Shown here piece by piece: positions 18,097 through 27,798 of a DNA stretch of 64,000 nucleotides. This DNA comes from Pseudomonas gingeri (GTDB lineage Bacteria > Pseudomonadota > Gammaproteobacteria > Pseudomonadales > Pseudomonadaceae). The stretch lies in NCBI RefSeq assembly GCF_013385425.1, contig NZ_JACAQA010000002.1, forward strand, positions 248,001 to 312,000, read 5' to 3'. The notes beneath the pieces are model-generated. The model had not been told where the DNA came from. It saw only the letters and a program-made list of their open reading frames with translations, and did not search any database. Every line of letters starts with the position of its first letter. Within the stretch, counting starts at the first letter, position 1. Made by a program: the position numbers and the translations under genes.

Positions 18097-19976
18097 GGTT
18101 GAGACCCGGCACGCAGGATCGAAGGCTCTTCGCCGCGATACAGCGCTTCGACCTTGGCGGCGCGCCACTGCAACACCGCACGCTGATTGATCGAGCCCTT
18201 GTCGGTGATTTCACCGCGATCGATGGAGGCCGGTTCATCGAGCAGCACGATCCATTCCAGGCGGCTGGCATTACCGGTGGCATCGCGGTTGAGCCGTTGC
18301 AGCCAGTCGCTGAACCACAGGCGCACAGGCACGCTGGCCAGGACCTCGACATCGCTGGCCTGCGGACTCAAGGCGGCCAGACGTCGACACTCATACAAGC
18401 GCGGAAAGACCAGCGCCCCCAGGCACTCGCGATCCGGCGCGGCCACCACCAGGTCCTGGACATAGGGCGAACCTTCGAGCACCGCGCGATTGCGCAAGGG
18501 GCCGACACTGACAAAGACCCCGGAAGACAACTTGAAGTCCTCGGCAATCCGCCCGTCGAACATCAGGCCCAGTTCCGGGTCTCTCGGATCCGCGAGCTTG
18601 AGGGCATCGCCGGAACAGTAGAAGCCCTGCTCATCGAAGACTTCGGCGGTCTGCTGCGGCGCGCGCCAGTAACCCGGCATGATGTGCGGCCCGCGAAAAC
18701 GCCCCTCCAACTTGCCATCCACCGGCACCAGGCGCACCTCACAACCAGGCGCCGGCAAGCCGATGTACCCGGCCATGGACAACGGCCCGGTGGTGAAGGT
18801 GCAGGACGGCGCCGCCTCGGTCATGCCAAGCCCGGCCATCATGCGAATACGTTCACCACAATGCGCTTCGGCAACCCGGTCCAGGCGGTCCCAGATCCGC
18901 TGGGACAATCCGGCGGCGGCGAAAAAGAACAGTTTCATGCGCGAGAAGAAACATTCGCGCAACTCAGCGTCCTGCTCCAGGGCGCTGACCAGTTCCTCCC
19001 AGCCCTTGGGCACGGTCAGGTAGGCGGTGGGCGACACGTCCTTGAGGTTGCGCAGTGTTTCGGCAAAGCCCTGGACGGTGGGCTTGCCGTCGTCCAGGTA
19101 AAAGGTCCCGCCGTTGTACAGCACGATACCGACATTGTGGCTACCGCCGAAGGTGTGATTCCACGGCAGCCAGTCCACCAGCACCGGCGGTTCTTCGCCA
19201 AACACCGGGAAGGTCTGCAACAGCATCTGCTGGTTGGCGCAGAGCATGCGCTGGGTCGTGACCACCGCCTTGGGCAGCTTGGTGGAACCCGAGGTAAACA
19301 GAAACTTGGCGATGCTGTCGGGCCCGGTGGCGGCGAACGCTGCTTCGGCTTCGGCCGCGCCGGGTTGTTGCAGCAAGCTGGCAAAGCGGCTCTGCCGGCG
19401 CCCCGGCATCTCGCCACGGACGCTGATCAGTGGCGTCTCGACCGGTAACACGGCGTCTATCGCGCGCTGGAAGGCGGCAACATCACTGACGAACACCAAC
19501 CCCGGCTGCAACAGATCGCAAACATGCCGCAGCTTGGCGAAATCCTGCGACAACAACGAATAGGCCGGAGAGATCGGGCAATAGGGAATACCGGCGTACA
19601 TGGCCCCCAGCGCAATCTGCAGATGCTCGATGTCGTTACCTGAAAGGATCGCCAGCGGCCGCTCGGCCGAAAGACCATAACCCAGCAGGCCCTGGGCAAT
19701 GGCGCGGACGCTGTCGAGCATCTCGGCGTAACTCACCCGCCGCCAGCCACCGTCATCCTGACGCGCCGCGATAAAGGTCTGTTGCGGACGTACCTCGGCC
19801 CAATGCACCAGGCGATCGAGCAAACGCCTGGGCAACTCGGCCAGGGGTTCGAGGGAGCGCATGGACAGGATGCCCTGCTCTTCGCTGACCTCGACCGCTG
19901 GATGGCCGATGGACACTTGGCGATAACGCGGCGTACTGGCCTCGGTCCGAGGCGCTGATCTGAATTCTGAACTCAT
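18093..19976 (-). CDS. fcs: Feruloyl-CoA synthetase
   Basis: This 627-residue AMP-forming acyl-CoA ligase activates ferulate, and commonly coumarate and caffeate, to the CoA thioester. The phosphate loop LFTSGSTKLPKAV, the adenylate-binding GLGMTEAAP, and the YCSGDALKLAD segment are all seen. The C-terminal catalytic lysine region is divergent, as in other Fcs proteins of this longer type. A GAGGAGG site precedes the ATG. It sits 13 bp after vdh and overlaps aat, so it is in the middle of the operon. Confidence 0.92.
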   Translation of the reverse strand: MSSEFRSAPRTEASTPRYRQVSIGHPAVEVSEEQGILSMRSLEPLAELPRRLLDRLVHWAEVRPQQTFIAARQDDGGWRRVSYAEMLDSVRAIAQGLLGYGLSAERPLAILSGNDIEHLQIALGAMYAGIPYCPISPAYSLLSQDFAKLRHVCDLLQPGLVFVSDVAAFQRAIDAVLPVETPLISVRGEMPGRRQSRFASLLQQPGAAEAEAAFAATGPDSIAKFLFTSGSTKLPKAVVTTQRMLCANQQMLLQTFPVFGEEPPVLVDWLPWNHTFGGSHNVGIVLYNGGTFYLDDGKPTVQGFAETLRNLKDVSPTAYLTVPKGWEELVSALEQDAELRECFFSRMKLFFFAAAGLSQRIWDRLDRVAEAHCGERIRMMAGLGMTEAAPSCTFTTGPLSMAGYIGLPAPGCEVRLVPVDGKLEGRFRGPHIMPGYWRAPQQTAEVFDEQGFYCSGDALKLADPRDPELGLMFDGRIAEDFKLSSGVFVSVGPLRNRAVLEGSPYVQDLVVAAPDRECLGALVFPRLYECRRLAALSPQASDVEVLASVPVRLWFSDWLQRLNRDATGNASRLEWIVLLDEPASIDRGEITDKGSINQRAVLQWRAAKVEALYRGEEPSILRAGSQP

Positions 19977-19989
19977 GGGTTTGTCCTCC

Positions 19990-21438
19990 TCAGATCGGGT
20001 AGTGCCGAGGTCCGTTCTGCAACGTCACCCAGCGCAATTGGGTGAAATGCTCGATGGCCGCCCTGCCGCCAAAACTGCCGTAGCCGCTGGACTTGACCCC
20101 GCCGAAGGGCATCTGCGCCTCATCGTGCACGGTCGGGCCGTTGATATGACAGATACCCGATTCGACCCGCTGGGCCAAGGCCAGGGCGCGACCGGTGTCA
20201 CGGCTGAAGATCGCCGCCGACAGGCCGAACTCGGAATCGTTGGCCAGGCGCAGCAGCTCTTCATCGCCATCACCACGCAGTACCACGGCCACCGGACCAA
20301 AGGACTCTTCGCGGTACAGGCGCATGGCATCGGTGACACCGTCAAGCAAGGTCGGCTGCAAGATGCTGCCCTCCAATTGACCGCCGGCGAGCAGCGTGGC
20401 GCCCTTGTCGAGGGCATCGTCGATCAACAACTTGATGCGCTCGCCAGCACTGGCGTCCACCAGGGAACCGAGTACGCAATCCCCGGCGTCGGGGTTGCCC
20501 GCCGGCAAGGTGGCGATCTTCGCCACCAACCGGGCGACAAAGGCATCGGCGACTTTGACATCGACGACCAGGCGCTCGGTGGACATGCAGATCTGCCCCT
20601 GGTTGAAGAAGGCGCCGAAGGCCGCGGCCTCCACCGCCGCGTCCAGGTCGGCATCCGCCAGCACCAGAAATGGCGCCTTGCCACCCAGCTCCAGCAACGC
20701 CGGCTTGAGATGACGCGCCGACAGCTCACCGACGATGCGCCCGACATGGGTCGATCCGGTGAAATTGACTCGCCGTACCGCCGGGTTGGCGATCAGCCGC
20801 TCGACAATCGCGGCGGCATCCCGCGGCGCGTTGCTGATGACGTTGACCACCCCATCACCGAGGCCGGCGTCCTGTAACACCTGGCCAATCAACCGATGCA
20901 CCGCCGGGCTCAGTTCCGACGCCTTGAGCACCACCGTGTTGCCACAGGCCAATGGCATGGCAATGGCCCGGGTGGCGAGGATCACCGGGGCATTCCAGGG
21001 GGCGATGCCCAGTACCACGCCGCACGGTTGGCGCAGGGCCATGGCGAAGCTGCCGGGGACATCGGAAGGAATGACTTCGCCATTGATCTGGGTGGTCATG
21101 GACGCGGCTTCACGCAGCATATTGGCCGCCAGATACACATTGAAGCCATACCAGTTGGCCATGGCGCCGGTCTCGCCGGCCGCCGCGATGAATTCCGCGC
21201 TGCGGGCCTGCAACTGCTCCGCCGCTCGTAACAGGCGGGTACGTCGTTCATTGGGAGCCAGGGCCGCCCAGCTCGGGAAGGCCGCCTTGGCCGCAGCCAC
21301 GGCAGCGTCGGCATCTTCCAGGGTGGCGGCGGCAACCCGCGACACCACCTCACCGGTCACCGGATGACGCCGTTCGAAGGTTCGACCGTCTCGGGCGGGG
21401 CACGACTGGCCGCCGATCAGCAGGGGCACGTCCAGCAT
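19990..21438 (-). CDS. vdh: Vanillin dehydrogenase
   Basis: The 482-residue aldehyde dehydrogenase oxidises vanillin to vanillate with NAD. Visible motifs are VNFTGSTHVGRIV, the catalytic glutamate in LELGGKAP, and the nucleophile cysteine in NQGQICMS. It follows ech by 91 bp and precedes fcs by 13 bp. Context in the ech-vdh-fcs set makes the vanillin substrate nearly certain, and the residues resemble pseudomonad Vdh rather than the separate benzaldehyde-type enzyme at the window start. Confidence 0.93.
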   Translation of the reverse strand: MLDVPLLIGGQSCPARDGRTFERRHPVTGEVVSRVAAATLEDADAAVAAAKAAFPSWAALAPNERRTRLLRAAEQLQARSAEFIAAAGETGAMANWYGFNVYLAANMLREAASMTTQINGEVIPSDVPGSFAMALRQPCGVVLGIAPWNAPVILATRAIAMPLACGNTVVLKASELSPAVHRLIGQVLQDAGLGDGVVNVISNAPRDAAAIVERLIANPAVRRVNFTGSTHVGRIVGELSARHLKPALLELGGKAPFLVLADADLDAAVEAAAFGAFFNQGQICMSTERLVVDVKVADAFVARLVAKIATLPAGNPDAGDCVLGSLVDASAGERIKLLIDDALDKGATLLAGGQLEGSILQPTLLDGVTDAMRLYREESFGPVAVVLRGDGDEELLRLANDSEFGLSAAIFSRDTGRALALAQRVESGICHINGPTVHDEAQMPFGGVKSSGYGSFGGRAAIEHFTQLRWVTLQNGPRHYPI

Positions 21439-21529
21439 GGTGATTCCTCTTTATTGTCATTATCGGGAATACGTTCAAGCGGCATGGGCGCGGCGCACAA
21501 CCGGATGCGCCGGCTGCGCGCCACGTGTT

Positions 21530-22360
21530 TCAGCGCTTATACGCCTGCAAGCCGGGCTTGATGCTCTTGTCGTCGAGAAACTGCTTCATGCCCTGCTCGC
21601 GGCCGCCCTCGGTATCCAGCAGGCGCGACTGATCGAGCTTGGCGTACAGGTAATCCTCGTTCTGCTCCCAGGTCAGTTCGCGGCAGCGCTTGAAACCGTG
21701 CTTGGCGGCCCGCAGGACCACCGGGTTTTTCTCCAGCAGGTTGCGCGCCAGCGCCACGGTGACTTCACGCAACTGCGCCAGCGGCACACTTTCGTTGACC
21801 AGCCCCATCTCGGCGGCTTTCTGCCCGCCAAAGGTCTTGCCGGTCATGATGTAGTACAGCGACTGGCGATGCCCCACCGTATCGGCCATGGCTTTGCTCA
21901 CCAGGTTGCCCGGCGGGATGCCCCAGTTGATTTCCGAGAGACCGAAGGTCGCCTCGTCGGCGCAGATCGCCAGGTCGCAGGCCACCAGCGGGCTGAAGCC
22001 ACCACCGAAGCACCAGCCGTTGACCATCGCGATGGTCGGCTTGGTGTACATGCGCAGCAGCTTCCATTGCCATTGCGAGGCTTCGCGGCGGATTTTTTCC
22101 TGGAGGATCTCCGGGCCGGCATCCACTTCGCGAAAGTACTCCTTGAGATCCATGCCGGCGGTCCAGGCTTCACCGGCCCCCGTCAGCACCAGCACCCCGG
22201 CGGCAGGATCCTGCTCCAGGGTCTCCAGCACATCGACCATTTCCCGGTTCAGGGTCGGGCTCATGGCATTGCGTTTTTCCGGACGATTGAGAATCACCCA
22301 GGCAATGCCTTCCTCGATTTCGACCTTGACGGTAGTCCAGCGACCTTCGTAATTGCTCAT
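21530..22360 (-). CDS. ech: Feruloyl-CoA hydratase/lyase (enoyl-CoA hydratase/aldolase)
   Basis: This 276-residue crotonase-family enzyme hydrates feruloyl-CoA and cleaves it to vanillin and acetyl-CoA. The family oxyanion segments AGMDLKEYF and NGWCFGGGF and the catalytic glutamate in LSEINWGIPPG agree with known HCHL enzymes, whose tyrosines also appear conserved. It is the first gene of the leftward ferulate operon. The promoter region is shared with divergent ferR. Confidence 0.95.
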   Translation of the reverse strand: MSNYEGRWTTVKVEIEEGIAWVILNRPEKRNAMSPTLNREMVDVLETLEQDPAAGVLVLTGAGEAWTAGMDLKEYFREVDAGPEILQEKIRREASQWQWKLLRMYTKPTIAMVNGWCFGGGFSPLVACDLAICADEATFGLSEINWGIPPGNLVSKAMADTVGHRQSLYYIMTGKTFGGQKAAEMGLVNESVPLAQLREVTVALARNLLEKNPVVLRAAKHGFKRCRELTWEQNEDYLYAKLDQSRLLDTEGGREQGMKQFLDDKSIKPGLQAYKR

Positions 22361-22424
22361 GGCGGGCTCTCTTGTTCCGGGCTTGAAGATGAGTAAAAAC
22401 TAAACCTGAAAATTAGTTATGTCA

Positions 22425-22446
22425 ATTAACCATTAACAAAATTAAC
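22425..22446. promoter_or_regulatory. Triple ATTAAC repeat in the ech/ferR divergent promoter
   Basis: ATTAAC occurs at 22425-22430, 22432-22437 and 22441-22446 in a 65-bp AT-rich patch midway between ech and ferR. The surrounding TTAGTTAT...TTAACTTGA is imperfectly symmetrical. MarR-type FerR proteins repress ech-vdh-fcs from this kind of intergenic site until feruloyl-CoA is made, so this is the natural place for the operator. The exact footprint is not known. Confidence 0.4.
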
Positions 22447-22571
22447 TTGATTGCTTTTAACCCTGAACATTGTGTGGTGCCTGGACATCTGCAAGAGAGC
22501 ATGGCTATCCCCGAGCAACCACGGCAAACTAGATAGTCTTCTTAACCTCCTGCCTGAGGATCCATCCCGCA

Positions 22572-23060
22572 ATGGCCAAGTCTTCCAAGATTGCCGCCGC
22601 CCCCGAGTCCCCTGCCGAGAACGCCGAAACCCAAGCGCCACTGGACTCCGCCCTGGACGACCTGATCGGTTATGCCATGCGTCGGGCGCAGTTGAAGCTG
22701 TTCCAGAACCTGATCGAGCGACTCTCGGCCCACGATTTGCGGCCGGCGCAGTTCTCGGCCCTGGCGATCATCGACCAGACGCCCGGGCTGATGCAGGCCG
22801 ACCTGGCCAAGGCACTGGCCATCGAACCACCCCAGGTGGTGCCGCTGCTGAACAAACTGGAAAGCCGGGCGCTGGCGGTGCGGGTGCGCTGCAAGCCGGA
22901 CAAGCGCTCCTACGGGATTTTTCTCAGCAAGACCGGGGAGACCCTGCTCAAGGAGCTGAAACAGATCGCCACCGAGAGCGATCTGGATTCCACCTCCGCC
23001 CTCGACAGTCAGGAGCGCGAGGAACTGCTCAGGCTGCTGAAGAAGGTCTATCAGGCATAA
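22572..23060 (+). CDS. ferR: MarR-family regulator of ferulate catabolism
   Basis: The 162-residue product has a MarR winged helix: LRPAQFSALAIIDQTPGLMQADLAKALAIEPPQVVPLLNKLESRAL covers the recognition helices, and a basic wing follows with CKPDKRSYGIFLS. A GAGGATCC site precedes the ATG. It is divergent from ech, the arrangement known for FerR/FerC regulators that respond to hydroxycinnamoyl-CoA. It converges with pcaC over a GC-rich hairpin. Confidence 0.85.
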   Translation: MAKSSKIAAAPESPAENAETQAPLDSALDDLIGYAMRRAQLKLFQNLIERLSAHDLRPAQFSALAIIDQTPGLMQADLAKALAIEPPQVVPLLNKLESRALAVRVRCKPDKRSYGIFLSKTGETLLKELKQIATESDLDSTSALDSQEREELLRLLKKVYQA

Positions 23061-23063
23061 ACA

Positions 23064-23085
23064 CCGGCGCCGCGGCTGGCGCCGG
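23064..23085. terminator. GC-rich hairpin between convergent ferR and pcaC
   Basis: CCGGCGCC-GCGGCT-GGCGCCGG has perfect 8-bp arms 4 bp after the ferR stop. No T-run follows on either strand, so a classical intrinsic terminator is doubtful, but it may stall or protect both converging transcripts. Confidence 0.4.
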
Positions 23086-23129
23086 GACCGGGCCGGCTCC
23101 AGTCGCGCCGGCGATACACAACCACTACC

Positions 23130-23516
23130 TCACGCCTGGGCATCCATCTGCGCCCAAACCGCCTCAGCCAGATGGAAGGTGGCGTTGGCCGCGGGAATGC
23201 CGCAATAGATCGCGCTCTGCATCAACACCTCCTTGATCTCGTCGCGGCTCACGCCGTTGTTTTTCGCGGCACGCAAGTGCAGGCGCAGCTCCCCTTCGCG
23301 GTTCATGCCGATCAGCATGGCGATGGTGATCAGGCTGCGGGTGTGCCGTGGCAACCCGGGGCGGGTCCAGATATCGCCCCAGGCATGTCGGGTAATCATC
23401 TCCTGGAACTCGCCATTGAACGGCGTCAGATGTTCCAGACTACGATCCACATGGGCATCGCCGAGCACTTCGCGGCGCACTTTCATGCCGGCTTCGTAAC
23501 GTTGCTGTTCGTCCAT
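23130..23516 (-). CDS. pcaC: 4-carboxymuconolactone decarboxylase
   Basis: PcaC decarboxylates gamma-carboxymuconolactone to beta-ketoadipate enol-lactone. Starting at MDEQQRYEAGMKVRREVLG the product is 128 residues, the family length, with the conserved TLGLRTRSLITIAMLI-type segment (here LPRHTRSLITIAML) and HLRAAKNNGVSRDEIKE. The long upstream open frame is only the opposite side of pcaB. It follows pcaB by 14 bp. pcaD, usually between pcaB and pcaC in Pseudomonas, is absent. Confidence 0.93.
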   Translation of the reverse strand: MDEQQRYEAGMKVRREVLGDAHVDRSLEHLTPFNGEFQEMITRHAWGDIWTRPGLPRHTRSLITIAMLIGMNREGELRLHLRAAKNNGVSRDEIKEVLMQSAIYCGIPAANATFHLAEAVWAQMDAQA

Positions 23517-23530
23517 TGCAGGATCCTTCT

Positions 23531-24892
23531 CTAAGGTTTGAAAGCGTGATGTTCGGCCAGCGCGCGTTGGACCCAGCGCTGTGATTGCCCCAGGTAATGA
23601 GCCGGGTCCAGCAGGCGGTCCAGCGCCTCGGCGGACAGTTGCGCGGTCACTTGCGGTTCGGCGCCGAGCACCTGGCGCAAGTGCTCGCCCTGCTCCACCG
23701 CACGGCGGCAGCATTGTTCGATCAGATGATGCGCCGCATCGCGGCCGATACGCTGGGACAAGGCAATACTCACGGCTTCCGCCAGCACCAGCCCTTTGGT
23801 CAATTCCAGATTCTGCAGCATGCGCCCGGCGTCGACTTCCAGCCCTGGCACCACCTGCAAGGCCTGTTGCAGCGAGCCGGACACCAGGCAACAGAGCTCC
23901 GGCAGGGTTTCCCATTCGGCATGCCACAGGCCGAGGCTGCGCTCATGTTCCTGCGGCATTGCGCTGAACATCGTCGCCACCAGCCCGGGGCCCCGGGTCG
24001 CCGCACCGATCATGACTGCCGCTGCGACCGGATTGCGCTTGTGCGGCATGGTCGAGGAGCCGCCCTTGCCCGGCGCGGCCGGCTCGAACACCTCACCCGC
24101 CTCAGTCTGCATCAGCAAACTGAGATCGCGTCCGACTTTGCCCAGGCTGCCGGCGATCAGCCCCAGCAGGCTGGCGAATTCCACCAGGCGATCACGCTGG
24201 GTATGCCAAGGCTGGTCAGGCAGGTGCAGACTCAACTCATCGGCCAGGGCTTCGGCCACCGTAAAAGCCTGGTCGCCCAAGGCCGCCAGGCTGCCGGAAG
24301 CCCCACCGAATTGCAGGCACAGCAAGCGCGGTTTGACTTCAGCGAGACGCTGGCGATGGCGAGTGATAGCGCCCAGCCAACCGGCGATCTTCATGCCCAG
24401 GGTCACGGGTGTCGCCTGTTGCAGCCAGGTACGCCCGGCCAGCGGGGTGTTCGCGTGGCGCGCGGCCTGCTCGGCGAGCGCATCGGCCAAACGCCCCAGA
24501 TCACCTTCCAACAGCGCAATGGCTGAACGCAGTTGCAGCACCAGGCCACTGTCCATCACATCCTGACTGGTGGCCCCCATATGCACGTAGCGCTCAGCGG
24601 TCGGGTTGGCCACGGCAATCTTCCTGCCCAACGCCTTGACCAGCGGAATCGCCGAATTGCCGGCATTACCGATGGCCACGGCCAACGCGTCGACATCGAA
24701 CAGCTGCGCGCTACAGGCCGCTTCGATATCACCAACGACCTCCTGGGGTATCAATCCGGTGCTGGCTTGCGCGCGCGCCAGGGCGGCTTCGAAGTCGAGC
24801 ATGCCTTGCAACCGGCCTTGATCGGAAAAAATCGCCCGCATCGCCGGCTGGGTGAAATAGGCATCGAAAAGTTGATTCGTCGGTCTGTTCAA
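23531..24892 (-). CDS. pcaB: 3-carboxy-cis,cis-muconate cycloisomerase
   Basis: This 453-residue fumarase/aspartase superfamily member lactonises 3-carboxymuconate. The family signature GSSTMPHKRNP and MGATSQDVMDSGL are evident. The start is a TTG at 24892 behind a TGGAGC site, beginning MNRPTNQLFDAYF, which matches usual PcaB N-termini. It lies 39 bp after the transporter gene and 14 bp before pcaC. Confidence 0.93.
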   Translation of the reverse strand: MNRPTNQLFDAYFTQPAMRAIFSDQGRLQGMLDFEAALARAQASTGLIPQEVVGDIEAACSAQLFDVDALAVAIGNAGNSAIPLVKALGRKIAVANPTAERYVHMGATSQDVMDSGLVLQLRSAIALLEGDLGRLADALAEQAARHANTPLAGRTWLQQATPVTLGMKIAGWLGAITRHRQRLAEVKPRLLCLQFGGASGSLAALGDQAFTVAEALADELSLHLPDQPWHTQRDRLVEFASLLGLIAGSLGKVGRDLSLLMQTEAGEVFEPAAPGKGGSSTMPHKRNPVAAAVMIGAATRGPGLVATMFSAMPQEHERSLGLWHAEWETLPELCCLVSGSLQQALQVVPGLEVDAGRMLQNLELTKGLVLAEAVSIALSQRIGRDAAHHLIEQCCRRAVEQGEHLRQVLGAEPQVTAQLSAEALDRLLDPAHYLGQSQRWVQRALAEHHAFKP

Positions 24893-24931
24893 ACCACAGC
24901 TCCAGGATTCATGAAAAACAATGAGGCGCTC

Positions 24932-26281
24932 TCAGGTCGCGTCCGCATGGCTGACCAGCCCCTTGATCACCACAGCGAGGGTCGCCAAGGCCGCCGGCAC
25001 TACCAGCGCGGTCAGCACCTGTTCGAAGTTCCAACCCAGGCCCAATAACGTCGCCCCGGCCCAGGCCCCGAGGATCGCACCAAAACGACCGATACCGAGC
25101 ATCCACGACACGCCGGTGGCGCGACCCTGGGTGGGGTAAAAACGCGCGGCCAGCGATGGCATCGCCGATTGCGCGCCGTTGATGCACATGCCGGCCAACA
25201 GCACCAAGGCGGCCAATACACTGACATGGCCCAGGCTCTGCCCCACCAACCAGGCGAAGACGCCGGCCAACAAGTAAGCAATGCCAATGACCTTGTGCGG
25301 GTTGAATTTATCCATCGCCCAGCCCACACCCACGGCACTGAGCACACCGCCGAATTGGAACAGCGCGCCGATAAAGGCCGACTGCTCCATGCTCGCGCCG
25401 CTGTCACGCATCAGGGTCGGCAACCAACTGGTGAGCAGGTAGACGATCACCAACCCCATGAAATAGGTCAGCCACAGCAGCAAGGTACCGGCGCTATAAG
25501 CCCCGGAGAAAATCACCTTCAGCACGTTGCGGCTCTGCACCACCGTCTGTTCCGGCACGCTGAAGCCGGTGGCCGCCGCGACCTCCAGCGACGCAATCGG
25601 CGCCAGCACCTGGCGAATCCGCTCCACGCCACGATTGCGCACCACCAGGAAGCGTGCCGACTCCGGCAACCGGAACAACAGCACCACGGCCAGCACCAGG
25701 GGCAGGATCCCGCCGAGCATCAGCAGGCTGTGCCAACCCAGCAGCGGAATCAGCTTCGCCGAGACGAACCCACCACAGGCCATGCCCAGATTGAAACCGC
25801 AGAACATGCTGGTCACCAGCAACGACTTGAGCCGCTCGGGGGTGTATTCGGAGAGCAGCGTGGTGGCATTGGGCATTGCCGCCCCCAGGCCCAGGCCGGT
25901 CAACAGACGCAGGGCCAGGAGTTGGTCGATATTGCTGCTGTAGGCCGACAGTAGACTGAACACGCCAAACAGAAACACCGCCACCACCAGCACCCCCTTG
26001 CGCCCGAAACGGTCGGCCAGGGGGCCGGAACCCAGGGCACCGAAGACCATGCCGATCAGCGCGGCACTCATCACCGGTCCCAGGCTGGCGCGATCGATAC
26101 CCCAGTCCTGGCTCAAGGCCGGGGCGATAAAGCCCATGGCCGCGGTGTCCAGGCCGTCGAGAAAGACGATCAGAAAACACAGCAGCACCACCCGCCATTG
26201 ATAGCTGGACAGTGGCCTGGTGTTGATCAACAGCTGAACATCAAGCGTGCCCGCCACAGGCACAGGGGCTAATAACGACAT
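24932..26281 (-). CDS. pcaK: Aromatic acid:H+ symporter, PcaK-like MFS transporter
   Basis: The 449-residue protein has 12 predicted membrane helices. The first loop carries the AAHS-family DGxD motif (FLDGLDTAAMGF), required in PcaK for 4-hydroxybenzoate uptake, and the MFS GxxxDRFGRK loop is GPLADRFGRKGV. AAGGAAA precedes the ATG. It lies between pcaG and pcaB in one direction, so it most likely imports protocatechuate or 4-hydroxybenzoate. Which of the two is preferred cannot be told. Confidence 0.87.
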   Translation of the reverse strand: MSLLAPVPVAGTLDVQLLINTRPLSSYQWRVVLLCFLIVFLDGLDTAAMGFIAPALSQDWGIDRASLGPVMSAALIGMVFGALGSGPLADRFGRKGVLVVAVFLFGVFSLLSAYSSNIDQLLALRLLTGLGLGAAMPNATTLLSEYTPERLKSLLVTSMFCGFNLGMACGGFVSAKLIPLLGWHSLLMLGGILPLVLAVVLLFRLPESARFLVVRNRGVERIRQVLAPIASLEVAAATGFSVPEQTVVQSRNVLKVIFSGAYSAGTLLLWLTYFMGLVIVYLLTSWLPTLMRDSGASMEQSAFIGALFQFGGVLSAVGVGWAMDKFNPHKVIGIAYLLAGVFAWLVGQSLGHVSVLAALVLLAGMCINGAQSAMPSLAARFYPTQGRATGVSWMLGIGRFGAILGAWAGATLLGLGWNFEQVLTALVVPAALATLAVVIKGLVSHADAT

Positions 26282-26359
26282 ACAGACATTTCCTTCTTCT
26301 TATTATTATCGGGTCGCTTGCATCGGCAAGCGCCCTGCAACTGCACGCAAGCCACAACC

Positions 26360-26962
26360 TTAGAAGTCGAAGAACACCGTTTCCGCCTCGCCTTGGACAT
26401 GAATGTCGAAACGATAGGCCAGCTTGCCGTCGACCGTGCAACGCCTGGCAATCAGGGTTTCACGGCGTTGCGGCTGTTCGATCAGATTCAATACCGGATC
26501 AAGCGCATTGGCCTGGGCCTCGTCGTCGAAGTACAGGCGGGTCTGCAAGTGGATATTGATGCCCCGGGCAAACAGCGAAACGTTGATATGGGCCGCCATG
26601 GGTACCCCCGCGGCGTTGTTCAACGTGCCGGGCTTGATGGTGTTCAGCGTCCACTCGCCGACATCCGTGGTCGCGGTGCGGCCAAAGCTGTTGAAGGGCT
26701 TTTCCAGGTTGTAATCGCTGTCATAGACGCCTTTGTGGTTGGCCTGCCAGAACTCCAGGAACGAATCGCGAATCAGATGGCCATTGCCGTCGTAGACGTG
26801 CCCCATCAGCAGAATATGCTCGCCCGGCGCACCGGGTTTGGCCATCTCGTTCCAGATTTCCTGCTCGCGGGGCGGGTTGCCGGCAGCCTCCAGCGCCAGG
26901 CCGATATGCACATAAGGCCCGGCGGTTTGCGAAGGGGTTTCAGGCAGAAGTTGAACGGGCAT
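26360..26962 (-). CDS. pcaG: Protocatechuate 3,4-dioxygenase, alpha subunit
   Basis: The 200-residue alpha chain pairs with PcaH to cleave protocatechuate between the hydroxyls to 3-carboxy-cis,cis-muconate. It begins MPVQLLPETPSQTAGPYVHIG, typical of PcaG, and lacks the iron-ligand set of the beta chain, as expected. A GAGGAGG site precedes the ATG. It starts 12 bp after pcaH. Confidence 0.95.
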   Translation of the reverse strand: MPVQLLPETPSQTAGPYVHIGLALEAAGNPPREQEIWNEMAKPGAPGEHILLMGHVYDGNGHLIRDSFLEFWQANHKGVYDSDYNLEKPFNSFGRTATTDVGEWTLNTIKPGTLNNAAGVPMAAHINVSLFARGINIHLQTRLYFDDEAQANALDPVLNLIEQPQRRETLIARRCTVDGKLAYRFDIHVQGEAETVFFDF

Positions 26963-26974
26963 GTGCGTGCCTCC

Positions 26975-27694
26975 TCAGCGGTTTTCGAAGTGGGTCTTGC
27001 GCTGGCCGCGCAGAACGATATCAAAGCGATAAGCCAGGCAATCCATGGGATTGGCCAGGCTCATATCGAGCCTGGCGATCAGGCTCTGCACCGCTTCCGG
27101 ATTGGCGATCGACTTGACGATCGGGCACATGGGGATAAGCGGATCGCCTTCGAAATACAGCTGGGTGATCAAGCGCGTGGCAATCGACGGGCCGCTGATG
27201 GAGAAGTGGATATGCGCCGGACGCCAGTCGTTGGGACCGTTGCGCCACGGGTACGGACCGGGTTTGACCGTGCGGAAACTGTAATGACCGTCACGGTCGG
27301 TCAGGGCCCGGCCAACGCCACCGAAATTCGGGTCGATGGGCGCCAGGTAGCTGTCTTTCTTGTGTCGGTAGCGACCACCGGCATTGGCTTGCCACATCTC
27401 GACCAGTGTGTGTGGGACTGGCTTGCCGTATTGATCGCAGACGCGACCGGAAACAATGATGCGTTCGCCGATCGGCAAGCCTCCATTGTTGAAATTCAGC
27501 AGCAGATCATTGTCGTGCCGCCCCATCTTCAGGTGGGAAAAGTCTGGGCCGCTGGTTTCCGACAGGGACTGGGGAATGCTCACCAGGGCCTGACGCGGGG
27601 AACGAAGAATAGAGGTTTTGTAATCGGGCGTCAGGGCTTTGGGGTGCCAATTGCGGTCACGAATGACGAAGCGGCTGTTGTCCGCATCAGACAT
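26975..27694 (-). CDS. pcaH: Protocatechuate 3,4-dioxygenase, beta subunit
   Basis: Beginning at [14 protein letters not shown] behind a GGAG site the product is 239 residues. Iron ligands expected from the Pseudomonas enzyme are all present at Tyr109, Tyr148, His161 and His163. It is the first gene of the leftward pcaHGKBC set. A candidate LysR-type PcaQ box lies about 105 bp upstream. Confidence 0.96.
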   Translation of the reverse strand: MSDADNSRFVIRDRNWHPKALTPDYKTSILRSPRQALVSIPQSLSETSGPDFSHLKMGRHDNDLLLNFNNGGLPIGERIIVSGRVCDQYGKPVPHTLVEMWQANAGGRYRHKKDSYLAPIDPNFGGVGRALTDRDGHYSFRTVKPGPYPWRNGPNDWRPAHIHFSISGPSIATRLITQLYFEGDPLIPMCPIVKSIANPEAVQSLIARLDMSLANPMDCLAYRFDIVLRGQRKTHFENR

Positions 27695-27798
27695 GTCGGG
27701 CTCCTTATTGTTAGAGGTAAGAGCTGCTTGGATAGCAGTCTGTCCCTCAGTCTCCTTTGATAGTGCCCCCGCCAAAACTGAAAAAACCAACCTCATCC

